Source of the DNA: a bacterium
Lineage (GTDB): Bacteria > Bacteroidota > Bacteroidia > Bacteroidales > Muribaculaceae
Direction of reading: 5' to 3'
NCBI GenBank assembly: GCA_004561555.1
Contig: SFVH01000034.1
Span: 1 to 30,231 of the forward strand
DNA: 30,231 nt
Shown here: one piece after another, positions 14,788 to 23,800 of the stretch
Layout of the letters: every line of letters begins with the position of its first letter
Position numbering within the stretch: the first letter of the stretch is position 1
Made by a program: the position numbers and the translations under genes
The notes under the pieces: model-generated
What the model saw: only the letters and a program-made list of their open reading frames with translations
What the model was told of the DNA's origin: nothing
Database searches by the model: none

Positions 14788-15684
14788 ATGTTAAAGCAGA
14801 AAGAAAGTTTTCTAAAATATATACGGTGTGAGTTGAATTATTCAGCTCATACCGTTTTGTCTTATGAGGAAGACCTTTCGCAATTCGCACTTTTCCTTGC
14901 TTCAGAAGGTGATGATATTGACCCGGCGCTTGTTACGACCGACGATGTGCGTATGTGGGTGCATCACCTTTCGCAGAAGGGGTTTGCTGTGAGCAGCATC
15001 AGGCGCAAACTTCAATCCTTGCGAGCATTTTACCGCTTCCTTCACGATAGGGGGGGAGTGAAGGTGAGTCCGGTGGCGGATGTGCCGTTGGCAAAAATAC
15101 CCAAGCATCTGCCGGAATATGTTGTGCCTCGACGCATGGATGTCGTCCTTGACGAGGATATTGATGAAAGCGATTTTGTGGCTGTTCGCAATAAACTCGT
15201 TGTGGCAATGTTTTATGAGACCGGGATGCGCCGAGCCGAGATGCTTTCACTCAAAGATTACGATATCGATGTGGAAAGGGGTGAACTAAAAGTGCATGGA
15301 AAGCGTAATAAGGATAGGATAATCCCGTTTTGTGGCGAGTTGAAACGGCTGATAGATATTTATCGACCTTTGCGTGCTAAGGTGGCAAACGGAGAAGACA
15401 CTTTTATATTGACAGAAAAGGGAATGCCGGCATACCCCGGACTTTTATATAGGATTGTCACAAGAAACCTTTCTTCGGTCACTTCGGGCAAACGTTCGCC
15501 TCACGTGCTTCGCCATTCTTATGCTTCCGCAATGCTTAACAACGGAGCCGGAATAAACTCGGTGAAAGAATTATTGGGACATGAGTCGATTGCTACAACG
15601 CAAATCTACACTCATATCACATATAGCGAATTGAAACAGAATTATAAACATGCTCATCCAAGAGCCTTAAAAAAAGGAGGGTAA
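14788..15684 (+). CDS. Tyrosine recombinase (XerC/XerD-like)
   Basis: Family members cut and rejoin DNA at dif-like sites to resolve chromosome dimers. With the ATG at 14788 the protein has 298 residues. The catalytic set is complete: Arg148 in ETGMRRAE, His239 and Arg242 in SPHVLRHSYA, His265 in LLGHES and the nucleophile Tyr274 in TQIYTH. An N-terminal SAM-like core-binding domain covers about residues 1-100. A TTG at 14752 would add 12 residues and is less likely. Standing between rpsU and hpf with no transposon features, it looks like the housekeeping Xer rather than an integrase; I cannot tell XerC from XerD. Confidence 0.9.
   Translation: MLKQKESFLKYIRCELNYSAHTVLSYEEDLSQFALFLASEGDDIDPALVTTDDVRMWVHHLSQKGFAVSSIRRKLQSLRAFYRFLHDRGGVKVSPVADVPLAKIPKHLPEYVVPRRMDVVLDEDIDESDFVAVRNKLVVAMFYETGMRRAEMLSLKDYDIDVERGELKVHGKRNKDRIIPFCGELKRLIDIYRPLRAKVANGEDTFILTEKGMPAYPGLLYRIVTRNLSSVTSGKRSPHVLRHSYASAMLNNGAGINSVKELLGHESIATTQIYTHITYSELKQNYKHAHPRALKKGG
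15674..15681 (+). promoter_or_regulatory. Strong Shine-Dalgarno of hpf
   Basis: AAGGAGGG lies 4-5 nt before the hpf ATG, inside the last codons (Lys-Lys-Gly-Gly) of the recombinase gene. The recombinase stop and hpf start are separated by one base. It is the clearest SD in front of a start codon in the window. Confidence 0.65.
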
Positions 15685-15685
15685 T

Positions 15686-15979
15686 ATGGAAATTAAAATT
15701 AAATCCATCCATTTCGATGCAACTGCAAAATTGGAAGAATTCATCAACAAAAAAGCGCAGAAGCTTGCACGTAGAAACGAAAAGATTGCGTCGTTTGATG
15801 TAACTTTGAAAGTGGTAAAACCCGAAACGGCAATGAATAAGGAGGCGGCTATCAAGTTGGGCGTGCCGGGAATAGAAGATTTGTTTGCTTCAAAAGTAGC
15901 CGACACGTTTGAAGAAGCTGTTGACCTCGCTATCGATGCTTTAGACCGTCAGCTCGTAAAACTCAAAGATAAAAAGTAA
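15686..15979 (+). CDS. hpf: Ribosome hibernation promoting factor, short form (HPF/RaiA family)
   Basis: The 97-residue protein starts MEIKIKSIHFDATAKLEEFI and contains KKAQKLARRNEKI and the end DAIDALDRQLVKLKDKK, matching the beta-alpha-beta-beta-beta-alpha fold of the S30AE domain. It binds in the decoding channel of idle 30S subunits and protects ribosomes in slow growth. There is no long C-terminal dimerisation domain. It starts one base after the recombinase stop and has a strong SD. A terminator follows it. Confidence 0.92.
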   Translation: MEIKIKSIHFDATAKLEEFINKKAQKLARRNEKIASFDVTLKVVKPETAMNKEAAIKLGVPGIEDLFASKVADTFEEAVDLAIDALDRQLVKLKDKK

Positions 15980-15995
15980 TGATTAAAGCATAGTG

Positions 15996-16035
15996 AGTCG
16001 GACGCTCAGCTTTTGTGGGCGTCCGACTTAATTTC
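15996..16035 (+). terminator. Terminator of rpsU-xer-hpf
   Basis: AGTCGGACGC (15996-16005) pairs perfectly with GCGTCCGACT (16019-16028) and is followed by TTAATTT. The stem is 10 bp and GC-rich. Confidence 0.75.
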
Positions 16036-16165
16036 GTGGAAACGGTAATAATTGTGAAAAAAATTAACACAAACTTATTTGATTCGTATTACTGCTGATT
16101 ATTAGCGATTTAGCTATAGTCGTTCAAAAAAAATGAAGTTTTTTGCGAAAAATAGTTGGAAAATA

Positions 16166-16196
16166 TTTGGGGGATAAAATATTTTGCCTAACTTTG
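16166..16196 (+). promoter_or_regulatory. Promoter of the tRNA-tuf-rpoBC unit
   Basis: TTTG (16166-16169) is followed after 19 bp by TAACTTTG (16189-16196), a perfect Bacteroidia promoter match. Transcription would start about 30 nt before the first tRNA. It is the only good promoter I see before rpoC ends. Confidence 0.75.
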
Positions 16197-16231
16197 CAGT
16201 CGCTTTCCGACTTGTGTTGGGAATGTGAAAT

Positions 16232-16305
16232 GCCTCTTTAGCTCAGTTGGCCAGAGCACGTGATTTGTAATCTCGGGGTCGTTGGTTCGAATCCGACAAG
16301 AGGCT
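16232..16305 (+). tRNA. tRNA-Thr (TGT)
   Basis: A 74-nt cloverleaf. GCCTCTT pairs with AAGAGGC in the acceptor stem, GTTCGAA marks the T-arm and the anticodon loop TTTGTAA reads TGT. One T-T mismatch lies in the anticodon stem, which I recall in other Bacteroides copies. CCA is not encoded. Confidence 0.95.
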
Positions 16306-16310
16306 CAAAA

Positions 16311-16393
16311 GGGCGAATACCAGAGTGGCCAAATGGGGCAGACTGTAAATCTGCTGGTTTTTACCTTCGGTGGTTCGAATCCATCTTCGCCCA
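16311..16393 (+). tRNA. tRNA-Tyr (GTA)
   Basis: An 83-nt class II tRNA with a long variable arm. The acceptor stem is GGGCGAA/TTCGCCC. The anticodon stem-loop GCAGACTGTAAATCTGC gives GTA. Confidence 0.95.
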
Positions 16394-16399
16394 CAATTT

Positions 16400-16472
16400 G
16401 CGGAAGTAGCTCAGTTGATAGAGCATCAGCCTTCCAAGCTGAGGGTCGCGAGTTTGAGCCTCGTCTTCCGCT
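16400..16472 (+). tRNA. tRNA-Gly (TCC)
   Basis: A 73-nt cloverleaf. The acceptor stem is GCGGAAG/CTTCCGC and the anticodon loop CTTCCAA gives TCC. CCA is not encoded. Confidence 0.95.
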
Positions 16473-16481
16473 CTAAATTAT

Positions 16482-16553
<72 letters not shown>

Positions 16554-16608
16554 CAAGGATTAGGAAAAATATCAGAAATCAGTCAAACATAAATAAAAAC
16601 ATAAAGTT

Positions 16609-17664
16609 ATGGCAAAAGAGAAATTTGAGAGAACCAAACCGCATGTTAACATCGGTACTATTGGTCACGTTGACCACGGTAAGACTACTTTGACCGCTGC
16701 TATTACTACAGTATTGGCAAAGAAGGGTCTTTCTGAGCTTCGTTCGTTCGACTCTATCGACAATGCTCCGGAAGAAAAAGAACGTGGTATCACAATCAAC
16801 ACTTCACACGTTGAATACGAAACTGCAAACCGTCACTACGCACACGTTGACTGTCCGGGCCACGCCGACTATGTAAAGAACATGGTTACCGGTGCTGCTC
16901 AAATGGACGGTGCTATCATCGTAGTTGCTGCTACTGATGGTCCTATGCCTCAAACTCGTGAGCACATCCTCTTGGCTCGCCAAGTAAACGTTCCTCGTTT
17001 GGTTGTGTTCTTGAACAAGTGTGATATGGTTGACGATGAGGAAATGCTTGAGCTCGTTGAGATGGAAATGCGTGACCTCCTCGCTTCTTACGAATATGAT
17101 GGTGACAACACTCCTATCATCCGTGGCTCTGCTCTCGGCGCTTTGAACGGCGAACCGAAATGGGAAGAGAAAGTGATGGAGCTTATGGATGCTGTTGACA
17201 CTTGGATTCCGCTTCCTCCGCGCGACATCGACAAACCTTTCTTGATGCCTGTTGAAGACGTATTCTCAATCACCGGTCGTGGTACTGTAGCTACCGGCCG
17301 TATCGAGGCAGGTGTTGTTAAGGTTGGTGACGAAGTTCAAATCCTTGGTCTTGGTGCTGACAAGAAGTCGGTTGTTACCGGTGTTGAAATGTTCCGTAAG
17401 ATTCTTGACCTCGGTGAAGCAGGTGACAACGTTGGTCTTCTCCTCCGTGGTATTGACAAGAATGAAATCAAGCGTGGTATGGTAATCTGCCACCCGGGAC
17501 AAGTGAAACCTCACGACGAATTCAAGGCTCAAGTTTATATCTTGAAGAAAGAAGAAGGTGGTCGTCACACTCCGTTCCACAACCACTATCGTCCTCAATT
17601 CTACATCCGTCGCGAAGGTGGTCGTACCGTAGGTTCAGGTCAAATCACTGAAATCCTTGAATAA
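16609..17664 (+). CDS. tuf: Elongation factor Tu, with an internal in-frame deletion in domain 3
   Basis: EF-Tu brings aminoacyl-tRNA to the ribosome as a GTP complex. The G domain is intact: GHVDHGKTT (residues 18-26), DCPGHAD, NKCD and GSAL. Domain 2 is also intact. The frame is 351 codons; Bacteroides EF-Tu is about 394. The missing piece is in domain 3: PQFYIR (to Arg334) runs straight into REGGRTVGSGQ (from Arg335). The usual segment between, about 43 residues (from TMDCTGE to LRFAI), is absent while the frame is kept. Such a protein would lack several domain 3 strands. Either this is a real variant or pseudogene, or an assembly error. It lies between tRNA-Thr(GGT) and tRNA-Trp, the usual Bacteroidia place. 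Confidence 0.93.
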   Translation: MAKEKFERTKPHVNIGTIGHVDHGKTTLTAAITTVLAKKGLSELRSFDSIDNAPEEKERGITINTSHVEYETANRHYAHVDCPGHADYVKNMVTGAAQMDGAIIVVAATDGPMPQTREHILLARQVNVPRLVVFLNKCDMVDDEEMLELVEMEMRDLLASYEYDGDNTPIIRGSALGALNGEPKWEEKVMELMDAVDTWIPLPPRDIDKPFLMPVEDVFSITGRGTVATGRIEAGVVKVGDEVQILGLGADKKSVVTGVEMFRKILDLGEAGDNVGLLLRGIDKNEIKRGMVICHPGQVKPHDEFKAQVYILKKEEGGRHTPFHNHYRPQFYIRREGGRTVGSGQITEILE

Positions 17665-17696
17665 TACTTCGGGTATTAGACAACGATAACATTTAT

Positions 17697-17722
17697 GAGC
17701 CGATCGCTTCGGAGGTCGGCTC
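17697..17722 (+). terminator. Hairpin between tuf and tRNA-Trp
   Basis: GAGCCGA pairs with TCGGCTC (7 bp) around a 12-nt loop, followed by TTATATA. The T-tract is weak, so it may be a partial terminator or an RNA-processing site that sets the tRNA-Trp 5' end. Confidence 0.45.
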
Positions 17723-17728
17723 TTATAT

Positions 17729-17801
17729 ACAGGACTAGCTCAGTTGGTAGAGCACCGGTCTCCAAAACCGGGTGTCGGGAGTTCGAGCCTCTCGTCCTGT
17801 G
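17729..17801 (+). tRNA. tRNA-Trp (CCA)
   Basis: A 73-nt cloverleaf. The acceptor stem is ACAGGAC/GTCCTGT and the anticodon stem-loop CCGGTCTCCAAAACCGG gives CCA. It precedes secE by 15 nt, a classic arrangement. Confidence 0.95.
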
Positions 17802-17816
17802 CTAACGATTAAGAAA

Positions 17817-18020
17817 ATGAAAGTATTTAATAAACTATTTGCGGATATCCAAGAGTCTTATAGCGAATTGGTTTATAAGGTGTCTTGGCCAACTAGAAAG
17901 CAGCTTGTCAACAGCGCAATGATTGTATTGGTAGCTTCCATCATTCTTTCATTGGTAATATGGGGTGTTGACGAGGTAATCAACTTTGTAATGCAATTCA
18001 TCTACGGACTTAATAAGTAG
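17817..18020 (+). CDS. secE: Preprotein translocase subunit SecE
   Basis: The 67-residue protein has the family core ELVYKVSWPTRKQL followed by one membrane helix (SAMIVLVASIILSLVIWGV). It clamps the SecYEG channel. The ATG at 17817 is just after tRNA-Trp; longer readings would start inside the tRNA. It is 5 bp upstream of nusG. Confidence 0.95.
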   Translation: MKVFNKLFADIQESYSELVYKVSWPTRKQLVNSAMIVLVASIILSLVIWGVDEVINFVMQFIYGLNK

Positions 18021-18025
18021 TAGCT

Positions 18026-18586
18026 ATGAGTGGAGGTAAAAAGGAGTGGTATGTGCTTCGCGCCATATCAGGTAAAGAGGCTAAGGTTAAGGAATTGCTT
18101 GATGCCCAAATAAAAAACACCTCTCTCGGCGACTACGTTTCGCAGGTGCTTATTCCTACAGAGAAGATTTATTCTACCACAAAGTCGGGAAAGAAGGTGA
18201 TGAAAGAGCGCACTTTGTATTCCGGCTATGTTTTTGTGGAAGCTGAATTGATTGGAGATGTGCCACACATTCTTCGCAACACGACGAATGTGATTGATTT
18301 CCTTGGTGGCGGCCGCGGTTCTGAGGCAAAACGTCCGGAGCCGTTACGTCCGTGGGAAGTTAAGCGTATGCTTGGCATTGCCGATGAGCTTCAAGAGTTA
18401 GCCGAAAGCGATTTGGTTGAGTTTGTAGTCGGTGAGACCGTTAAGGTTAATTATGGTCCGTTTACCGGTATGAATGGTACTATCGAGGAGGTTAATAAAG
18501 ACAAGAAGAAGCTTAAAGTGATGGTAAGCATATTCGGTCGCAAAACTCCCGTAGAGTTGGAAAATTCGCAAGTAGAGCGTGAATAA
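18026..18586 (+). CDS. nusG: Transcription termination/antitermination factor NusG
   Basis: The 186-residue protein has an NGN domain (EWYVLRAISGKEAKVKELL, LYSGYVFVEAELI) and a C-terminal KOW domain (VGETVKVNYGPFTGMNGTIEEV). NusG binds RNA polymerase and links it to Rho or the ribosome. Length is normal. It follows secE by 5 bp, as in most bacteria. No insertion domain suggesting a UpxY/LoaP-type specialised paralog is present. Confidence 0.96.
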   Translation: MSGGKKEWYVLRAISGKEAKVKELLDAQIKNTSLGDYVSQVLIPTEKIYSTTKSGKKVMKERTLYSGYVFVEAELIGDVPHILRNTTNVIDFLGGGRGSEAKRPEPLRPWEVKRMLGIADELQELAESDLVEFVVGETVKVNYGPFTGMNGTIEEVNKDKKKLKVMVSIFGRKTPVELENSQVERE

Positions 18587-18648
18587 ACTTAAGGTTACGC
18601 GTAAGTTTGTTTGCGAGATAATTTAACTTATCAAAATCAAAATTAGAA

Positions 18649-19092
18649 ATGGCTAAAGAAATTGCTGGACAGATCAAATTGCAGATTAAAGGTGGTGCGG
18701 CAAATCCATCACCCCCTGTAGGCCCTGCTTTGGGTTCTAAGGGTATTAACATCATGGAATTTTGCAAGCAATTCAATGCCCGCACTCAAGACAAGGCCGG
18801 TAAGGTTCTTCCGGTGGTAATCACTTACTACACCGACAAGAGCTTTGACTTCGTTGTTAAGACTCCTCCTGTGGCAGTTCAGTTGCTCGAGGTGGCTAAG
18901 AAGAAGAGCGGCTCTGCTCAACCTAACCGTAACAAGGTTGCTGAGATTACTTGGGAGCAGGTAAAGACTATTGCTGAAGACAAAATGCCGGATTTGAACT
19001 GTTTTACTGTAGATTCAGCTATGAAAATGGTCGCTGGTACAGCGAGAAGTATGGGTATCACTGTTAAGGGATCTTTCCCTGAAAACAATTAA
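18649..19092 (+). CDS. rplK: 50S ribosomal protein uL11
   Basis: The 147-residue protein begins MAKEIAGQIKLQIKGGAANP with the SPPVGPALGSKGINIMEFC signature and the C-terminal RNA-binding part (TVDSAMKMVAGTARSMGI). It forms the base of the L7/L12 stalk. The 62-bp gap after nusG may hold small hairpins such as GATAA/TTATC, but I cannot confirm an L1 control site. Confidence 0.97.
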   Translation: MAKEIAGQIKLQIKGGAANPSPPVGPALGSKGINIMEFCKQFNARTQDKAGKVLPVVITYYTDKSFDFVVKTPPVAVQLLEVAKKKSGSAQPNRNKVAEITWEQVKTIAEDKMPDLNCFTVDSAMKMVAGTARSMGITVKGSFPENN

Positions 19093-19106
19093 AAACTTCA
19101 ATTGAC

Positions 19107-19805
19107 ATGGGTAAACTGACAAAAAATCAAAAGTTGGCTTTAGAGAAGATTGAAGCTGGGAAGATTTACACACTGAAGGAAGCTGCCGAAAAGATTAAGG
19201 AAATCACTTTCACTAAGTTCGACGCTTCATTTGATATCGATGTACGTCTTGGTGTGGATCCTCGCAAGGCAAACCAAATGGTACGTGGCGTTGTTTCGTT
19301 GCCTCACGGCACGGGCAAGCAAGTGCGTGTCTTGGTTCTTGTAGCAGGTGAAGCCGATGCAGCAGCTGCTAAAGAAGCTGGAGCTGACTACGTAGGTCTT
19401 GACGAATATATTGAGAAAATCAAAGGCGGCTGGACTGACGTTGATGTAATTATCACTCAACCTGCAATCATGGGTAAAATCGGTGCTCTTGGTCGTGTGC
19501 TTGGTCCTCGTGGATTGATGCCTAACCCTAAGAGTGGCACTGTAACTCCCGATGTTGCTAAAGCAGTGAAAGAGGTAAAACAAGGTAAGATTGACTTCAA
19601 AGTAGATAAGAACGGTATCGTGCACGCTTCTATCGGCAAGGTATCTTTCACCGTTGACCAAATGGCAGACAATGCTCGCGAGTTTATCAACACATTGATT
19701 AAGCTCAAACCGGCAACAGCGAAAGGCACTTACCTGAAGAGCATTTATCTTTCGAGTACAATGAGCTCCGGTCTGAAGATCGATACGAAATCACTTGATG
19801 TGTAA
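19107..19805 (+). CDS. rplA: 50S ribosomal protein uL1
   Basis: The 232-residue protein forms the L1 stalk near the E site. The family stretch from VIITQPAIMGKIGALGRVLG through PNPKSGTVT is clear, as is VRGVVSLPHGTGKQVRV. It is 14 bp after rplK. In other bacteria L1 represses rplK-rplA translation; a control site is not evident here. Confidence 0.97.
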   Translation: MGKLTKNQKLALEKIEAGKIYTLKEAAEKIKEITFTKFDASFDIDVRLGVDPRKANQMVRGVVSLPHGTGKQVRVLVLVAGEADAAAAKEAGADYVGLDEYIEKIKGGWTDVDVIITQPAIMGKIGALGRVLGPRGLMPNPKSGTVTPDVAKAVKEVKQGKIDFKVDKNGIVHASIGKVSFTVDQMADNAREFINTLIKLKPATAKGTYLKSIYLSSTMSSGLKIDTKSLDV

Positions 19806-19826
19806 CGAAATTTGAATTGAAGAATC

Positions 19827-20345
19827 ATGAGAAAGGAAGATAAAGCATTAATTATTGAGAAAATCGGCGCTACTCTTGACGAGTACACCTGTTTTTATCT
19901 GGCCGACACCACCGGTATGAATGCCGAGCAAACGAGCAACTTCCGTCGCGCTTGCTTTAAGGCTGATATTAAAATGATGGTGGTAAAGAATACTCTTCTT
20001 CACAAAGCTCTCGAGGCTAAAGAAGCTGATTATTCTGAAATCTACCCGGCGCTTGCCGGCACTACTGCAGTGCTTTTCTCTAACGTGGGCAATGCACCTG
20101 CAAAAACAATCAAGGCTTTCAACAAGACCGGATGTGAGTTGCCTTTGCTTAAGGCTGCTTATGTTGAAGAAACCGTCTATATGGGCGCTAATCAACTTGA
20201 CACCCTTGCAAGCATCAAGAGCAAGAACGAACTCATCGCAGAGGTTGTGGCATTGCTTCAATCACCTGCCAAGAACGTTGTTTCCGCTCTTCAATCATCA
20301 GGACACAAGTTGCATGGCATCCTTGAAACCCTCTCTAACAAATAA
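19827..20345 (+). CDS. rplJ: 50S ribosomal protein uL10
   Basis: The 172-residue protein begins MRKEDKALIIEKIGATLDEY and includes the RNA-binding region (NFRRACFKADIKMMVVKNTL) and a C-terminal helix for L7/L12 dimers (VSALQSSGHKLHGILETLSNK). It starts 21 bp after rplA. There is no long leader, so the classical L10 leader control is not seen. Confidence 0.96.
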   Translation: MRKEDKALIIEKIGATLDEYTCFYLADTTGMNAEQTSNFRRACFKADIKMMVVKNTLLHKALEAKEADYSEIYPALAGTTAVLFSNVGNAPAKTIKAFNKTGCELPLLKAAYVEETVYMGANQLDTLASIKSKNELIAEVVALLQSPAKNVVSALQSSGHKLHGILETLSNK

Positions 20346-20380
20346 AATTAAAAAAAATAACAACAAAAACTTATACAAAA

Positions 20381-20758
20381 ATGGCAGATTTAAAAGCTTT
20401 TGCAGAACAATTAGTTAACCTCTCAGTAAAAGAAGTAAACGAACTTGCTCAAATTTTGAAAGACGAATATGGTATTGAACCTGCTGCTGCAGCTGTAGCT
20501 GTTGCTGCTGGCCCTGCTGCCGGTGGTGCTGCTGCTGAGGAAGAAAAGACTTCTTTCGACGTAGTATTGAAGAGCGCAGGTGCTTCTAAACTTCAAGTAG
20601 TTAAGGCTGTTAAGGAAGCTTGCGGTCTCGGCTTGAAAGAAGCAAAGGACTTGGTTGACGGTGCTCCTAGCACTATCAAAGAAGGCGTTGACAAGGCTCA
20701 AGCTGAAGCTCTTAAGAAAGCTCTCGAAGAAGCAGGCGCTGAAGTTGAACTTAAATAA
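20381..20758 (+). CDS. rplL: 50S ribosomal protein bL12 (L7/L12)
   Basis: The 125-residue acidic protein has an N-terminal dimer domain (LKAFAEQLVNLSVKEVNELAQIL), an Ala/Gly-rich hinge (AAAVAVAAGPAAGGAAAEEE) and the factor-binding C-terminal domain (KLQVVKAVKEACGLGLKEAK). It is the stalk protein that recruits elongation factors. Confidence 0.97.
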   Translation: MADLKAFAEQLVNLSVKEVNELAQILKDEYGIEPAAAAVAVAAGPAAGGAAAEEEKTSFDVVLKSAGASKLQVVKAVKEACGLGLKEAKDLVDGAPSTIKEGVDKAQAEALKKALEEAGAEVELK

Positions 20759-20759
20759 T

Positions 20760-20820
20760 ATTACCTGTTTTAGGGTAATTAGGTTAAGAATCCCCTGTTA
20801 AGTCGATTCTTAACCTTTTT
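20760..20820 (+). terminator. Attenuator-like double hairpin between rplL and rpoB
   Basis: First hairpin: ATTACC with GGTAAT (20760-20779). Second: GGTTAAGAATC (20782-20792) pairs perfectly with GATTCTTAACC (20805-20815) and is followed by TTTTT. It looks like an intrinsic terminator with partial read-through, similar in position to the rplL-rpoB attenuator of E. coli, keeping RNA polymerase output below ribosomal protein output. Confidence 0.7.
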
Positions 20821-20860
20821 GTGTTATTTTCAATTTCGGGTTCATATTATCAATTATTTT

Positions 20861-23800
20861 ATGTCAGTTTCAACAGTACAACCACGCGTAAATTTCGCAT
20901 CCGTAAAGAATCCGTTACCATTCCCCGACTTCCTCGAGATTCAGCTTAAGTCGTTTCACGACTTTTTGCAACTCGACACTCCGCTGGAGAAGCGAAAAAA
21001 TGAGGGATTGTTTAAGGTGTTTGCGGAAAATTTCCCAATTGCCGACACAAGGAATAACTTTGTGCTCGAATTCTTAGACTATTATATTGACCCGCCCCGT
21101 TACACTATTGAGGAGTGCTTGGAGCGCGGATTGACATATAGCGTGCCTTTAAAGGCTAAATTAAAACTCTATTGTACGGATCCGGACCATGAGGACTTCG
21201 ACACTGTAATACAAGACGTTTATCTCGGACCTATTCCTTATATGACCGAGAAGGGTACGTTTGTGATTAATGGTGCCGAACGCGTTGTCGTTTCGCAGTT
21301 GCACCGTTCGCCTGGTGTGTTTTTCGGACAAAGCACACACGCTAATGGTACAAAATTATATTCGGCGCGTATCATTCCGTTCCGTGGCTCGTGGATAGAG
21401 TTCGCCACTGACATCAACAATGTGATGTATGCTTATATCGACCGTAAGAAGAAACTTCCGGTCACTACATTGTTGCGTGCTATCGGTTTGGATTCTGATA
21501 AGGATATTATTGAAATTTTTGGTCTTGCTGAAGAAATTAAAGTTAACAAGACGAACCTGAAGAAAGCTGTAGGTAGAAAGTTGGCTGCTCGTGTGCTCAA
21601 GACATGGGTGGAAGACTTTGTTGATGAGGATACCGGCGAGGTGGTTAGTATCGAACGTAATGATGTGGTAATTGACCGCGAAACCGTCCTCGAAGAAGAG
21701 CATATTCAAGATATTCTTGACTCCGGATTGCAAACTATTCTTCTCCACAAGGAAGATGTTGATATGAGCGATTATACCATCATTTTCAACACTCTCCAAA
21801 AAGACACCAGCAACTCCGAGAAGGAAGCTATCCACTACATCTACCGACAACTCCGCAACGCTGAGCCACCCGATGATGCAAGTGCACGCGAGGTGATTAC
21901 CAACCTTTTCTTCTCAGAAAAGCGTTACGACCTCGGCGATGTAGGACGTTATCGTATCAATAAAAAGCTTTCTCTTGATGTGCCTGAAGAAGTGAAAGTG
22001 CTCACTAAAGAGGACATCATTGCAATTATTAAATATCTCATTGAGCTGATTAACTCCAAGAGTGACGTCGACGATATCGACCACCTCTCTAATCGTCGCG
22101 TGCGTACTGTCGGCGAGCAACTTTATAATCAGTTTGGTGTAGGTTTGGCTCGTATGGCACGCACCATACGTGAGCGCATGAATGTACGCGACAATGAAGT
22201 GTTTACTCCGATTGACCTTATTAATGCCAAGACTATTTCTTCGGTGATTAATACGTTCTTCGGCACTAATGCGTTGTCGCAATTTATGGACCAAACCAAT
22301 CCGCTTGCCGAAATCACTCACAAGCGCCGTATGTCGGCTCTCGGCCCCGGTGGTTTGTCGCGTGACCGTGCCGGATTTGAGGTGCGTGACGTGCACTACA
22401 CTCACTACGGACGTCTTTGCCCGATTGAAACGCCTGAAGGTCCTAATATCGGTCTTATTTCGTCGCTTTGTGTGTATGCAAAAATCAATAACCTCGGATT
22501 TATTGAAACACCTTATCGTAAGGTGGAAAATTCGAAAGTCGACCTTAACAATGACAATGTCACTTACCTTACTGCAGAAATTGAGGAGGGTCAAATCATT
22601 GCCCAGGGTAATGCTCCGCTCAACGACGACGGTACATTTATCCGCAATAAGGTAAAGGCTCGTTTGGACGCCGACTTCCCTGTGGTTGCTCCTGAAGAAG
22701 TGCAACTTATGGACGTGTCGCCTATGCAGATTGCTTCGATTGCAGCATCTCTCATCCCGTTCTTGGAGCACGACGACGCCAACCGTGCGTTGATGGGTTC
22801 TAACATGATGCGCCAGGCTGTGCCTTTGCTTCGCAGCGAAGCTCCTATTGTGGGTACCGGCATCGAGAAGCAACTTGCTCACGACTCTCGCACACAAATT
22901 ATGGCTGAAGGCGCCGGCGTTATCGAGTTTGTCGATGCAAGTGTAATACGTATCCGTTACGACCGCACAGAAGATGAAGAATTTGTAAACTTCGAGGATT
23001 CCGTAAAAGAATATAACATCCCGAAATTCCGCATGACTAACCAAAGCACCACTATCGACTTGCGTCCGATATGCAAGAAAGGTCAGCGTGTGGAAAAGGG
23101 TATGATTCTTACCGAAGGTTATGCCACCGAAAACGGCGAGCTCGCCCTCGGTCGCAACCTTAAAGTGGCATTCATGCCGTGGAAGGGTTACAACTATGAG
23201 GATGCTATCGTGCTCAACGAGCGTATGGTGCGCGAAGATATCCTCACCTCTGTCCATGTGAGCGAGTATTCGCTTGAAGTGCGCGAGACCAAGCGAGGCA
23301 TGGAAGAGCTTACAAGCGACATTCCTAACGTCAGCGAAGATGCTACTAAGGACCTTGACGAACGTGGTATAATCCGTGTGGGTGCGCATGTTGTGCCGGG
23401 TGATATCCTTATCGGTAAAATTACTCCTAAGGGCGAAAGCGACCCCACTCCTGAAGAAAAGCTTTTGCGCGCTATCTTCGGCGACAAGGCCGGCGATGTG
23501 AAAGATGCTTCGTTGAAGGCATCGCCGTCGTTGAAAGGTGTGATTATCAAAACCAACCTTTATTCGAAGGCTGTCAAGAAAAAAGGTAAAGCAGCTAATG
23601 CTGTGCTTCAAAAGATTGACGAGGAGTTTGAATTGCGTCAAGCAGAACTTAAGGCTCGCCTCATTGAGAAACTTATCACTCTCACCGAGGGTAAGGTGTC
23701 GCAAGGCGTAAAAGACTTCTTAGGCACGGAAATCATTCCTAAGGGTGAGAAATTTACAGCCGAGTATCTCAAGGGTATTGAAGAATATGACACTATCGGC

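Noticed and set aside
14788..15684. Recombinase as the integrase of a mobile element
   Set aside because: It stands in a housekeeping unit with rpsU and hpf, and no attachment repeats or cargo are seen near it. The tRNAs downstream are intact with no duplicated ends.
17772..17816. Upstream extension of secE
   Set aside because: It would begin inside tRNA-Trp. The ATG at 17817 gives a normal SecE.
18587..18648. Possible L1-binding control site before rplK
   Set aside because: Only short weak stems (ACTTA/TAAGT, GATAA/TTATC) are seen, without the expected internal-loop form.
20819..20860. TTG start extending rpoB upstream
   Set aside because: It overlaps the T-tract of the attenuator. The ATG at 20861 gives the normal N-terminus.
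21914..23704. A 596-codon open frame antisense to rpoB
   Set aside because: It lies wholly inside rpoB, has no recognisable domain and reflects the codon bias of the real gene.
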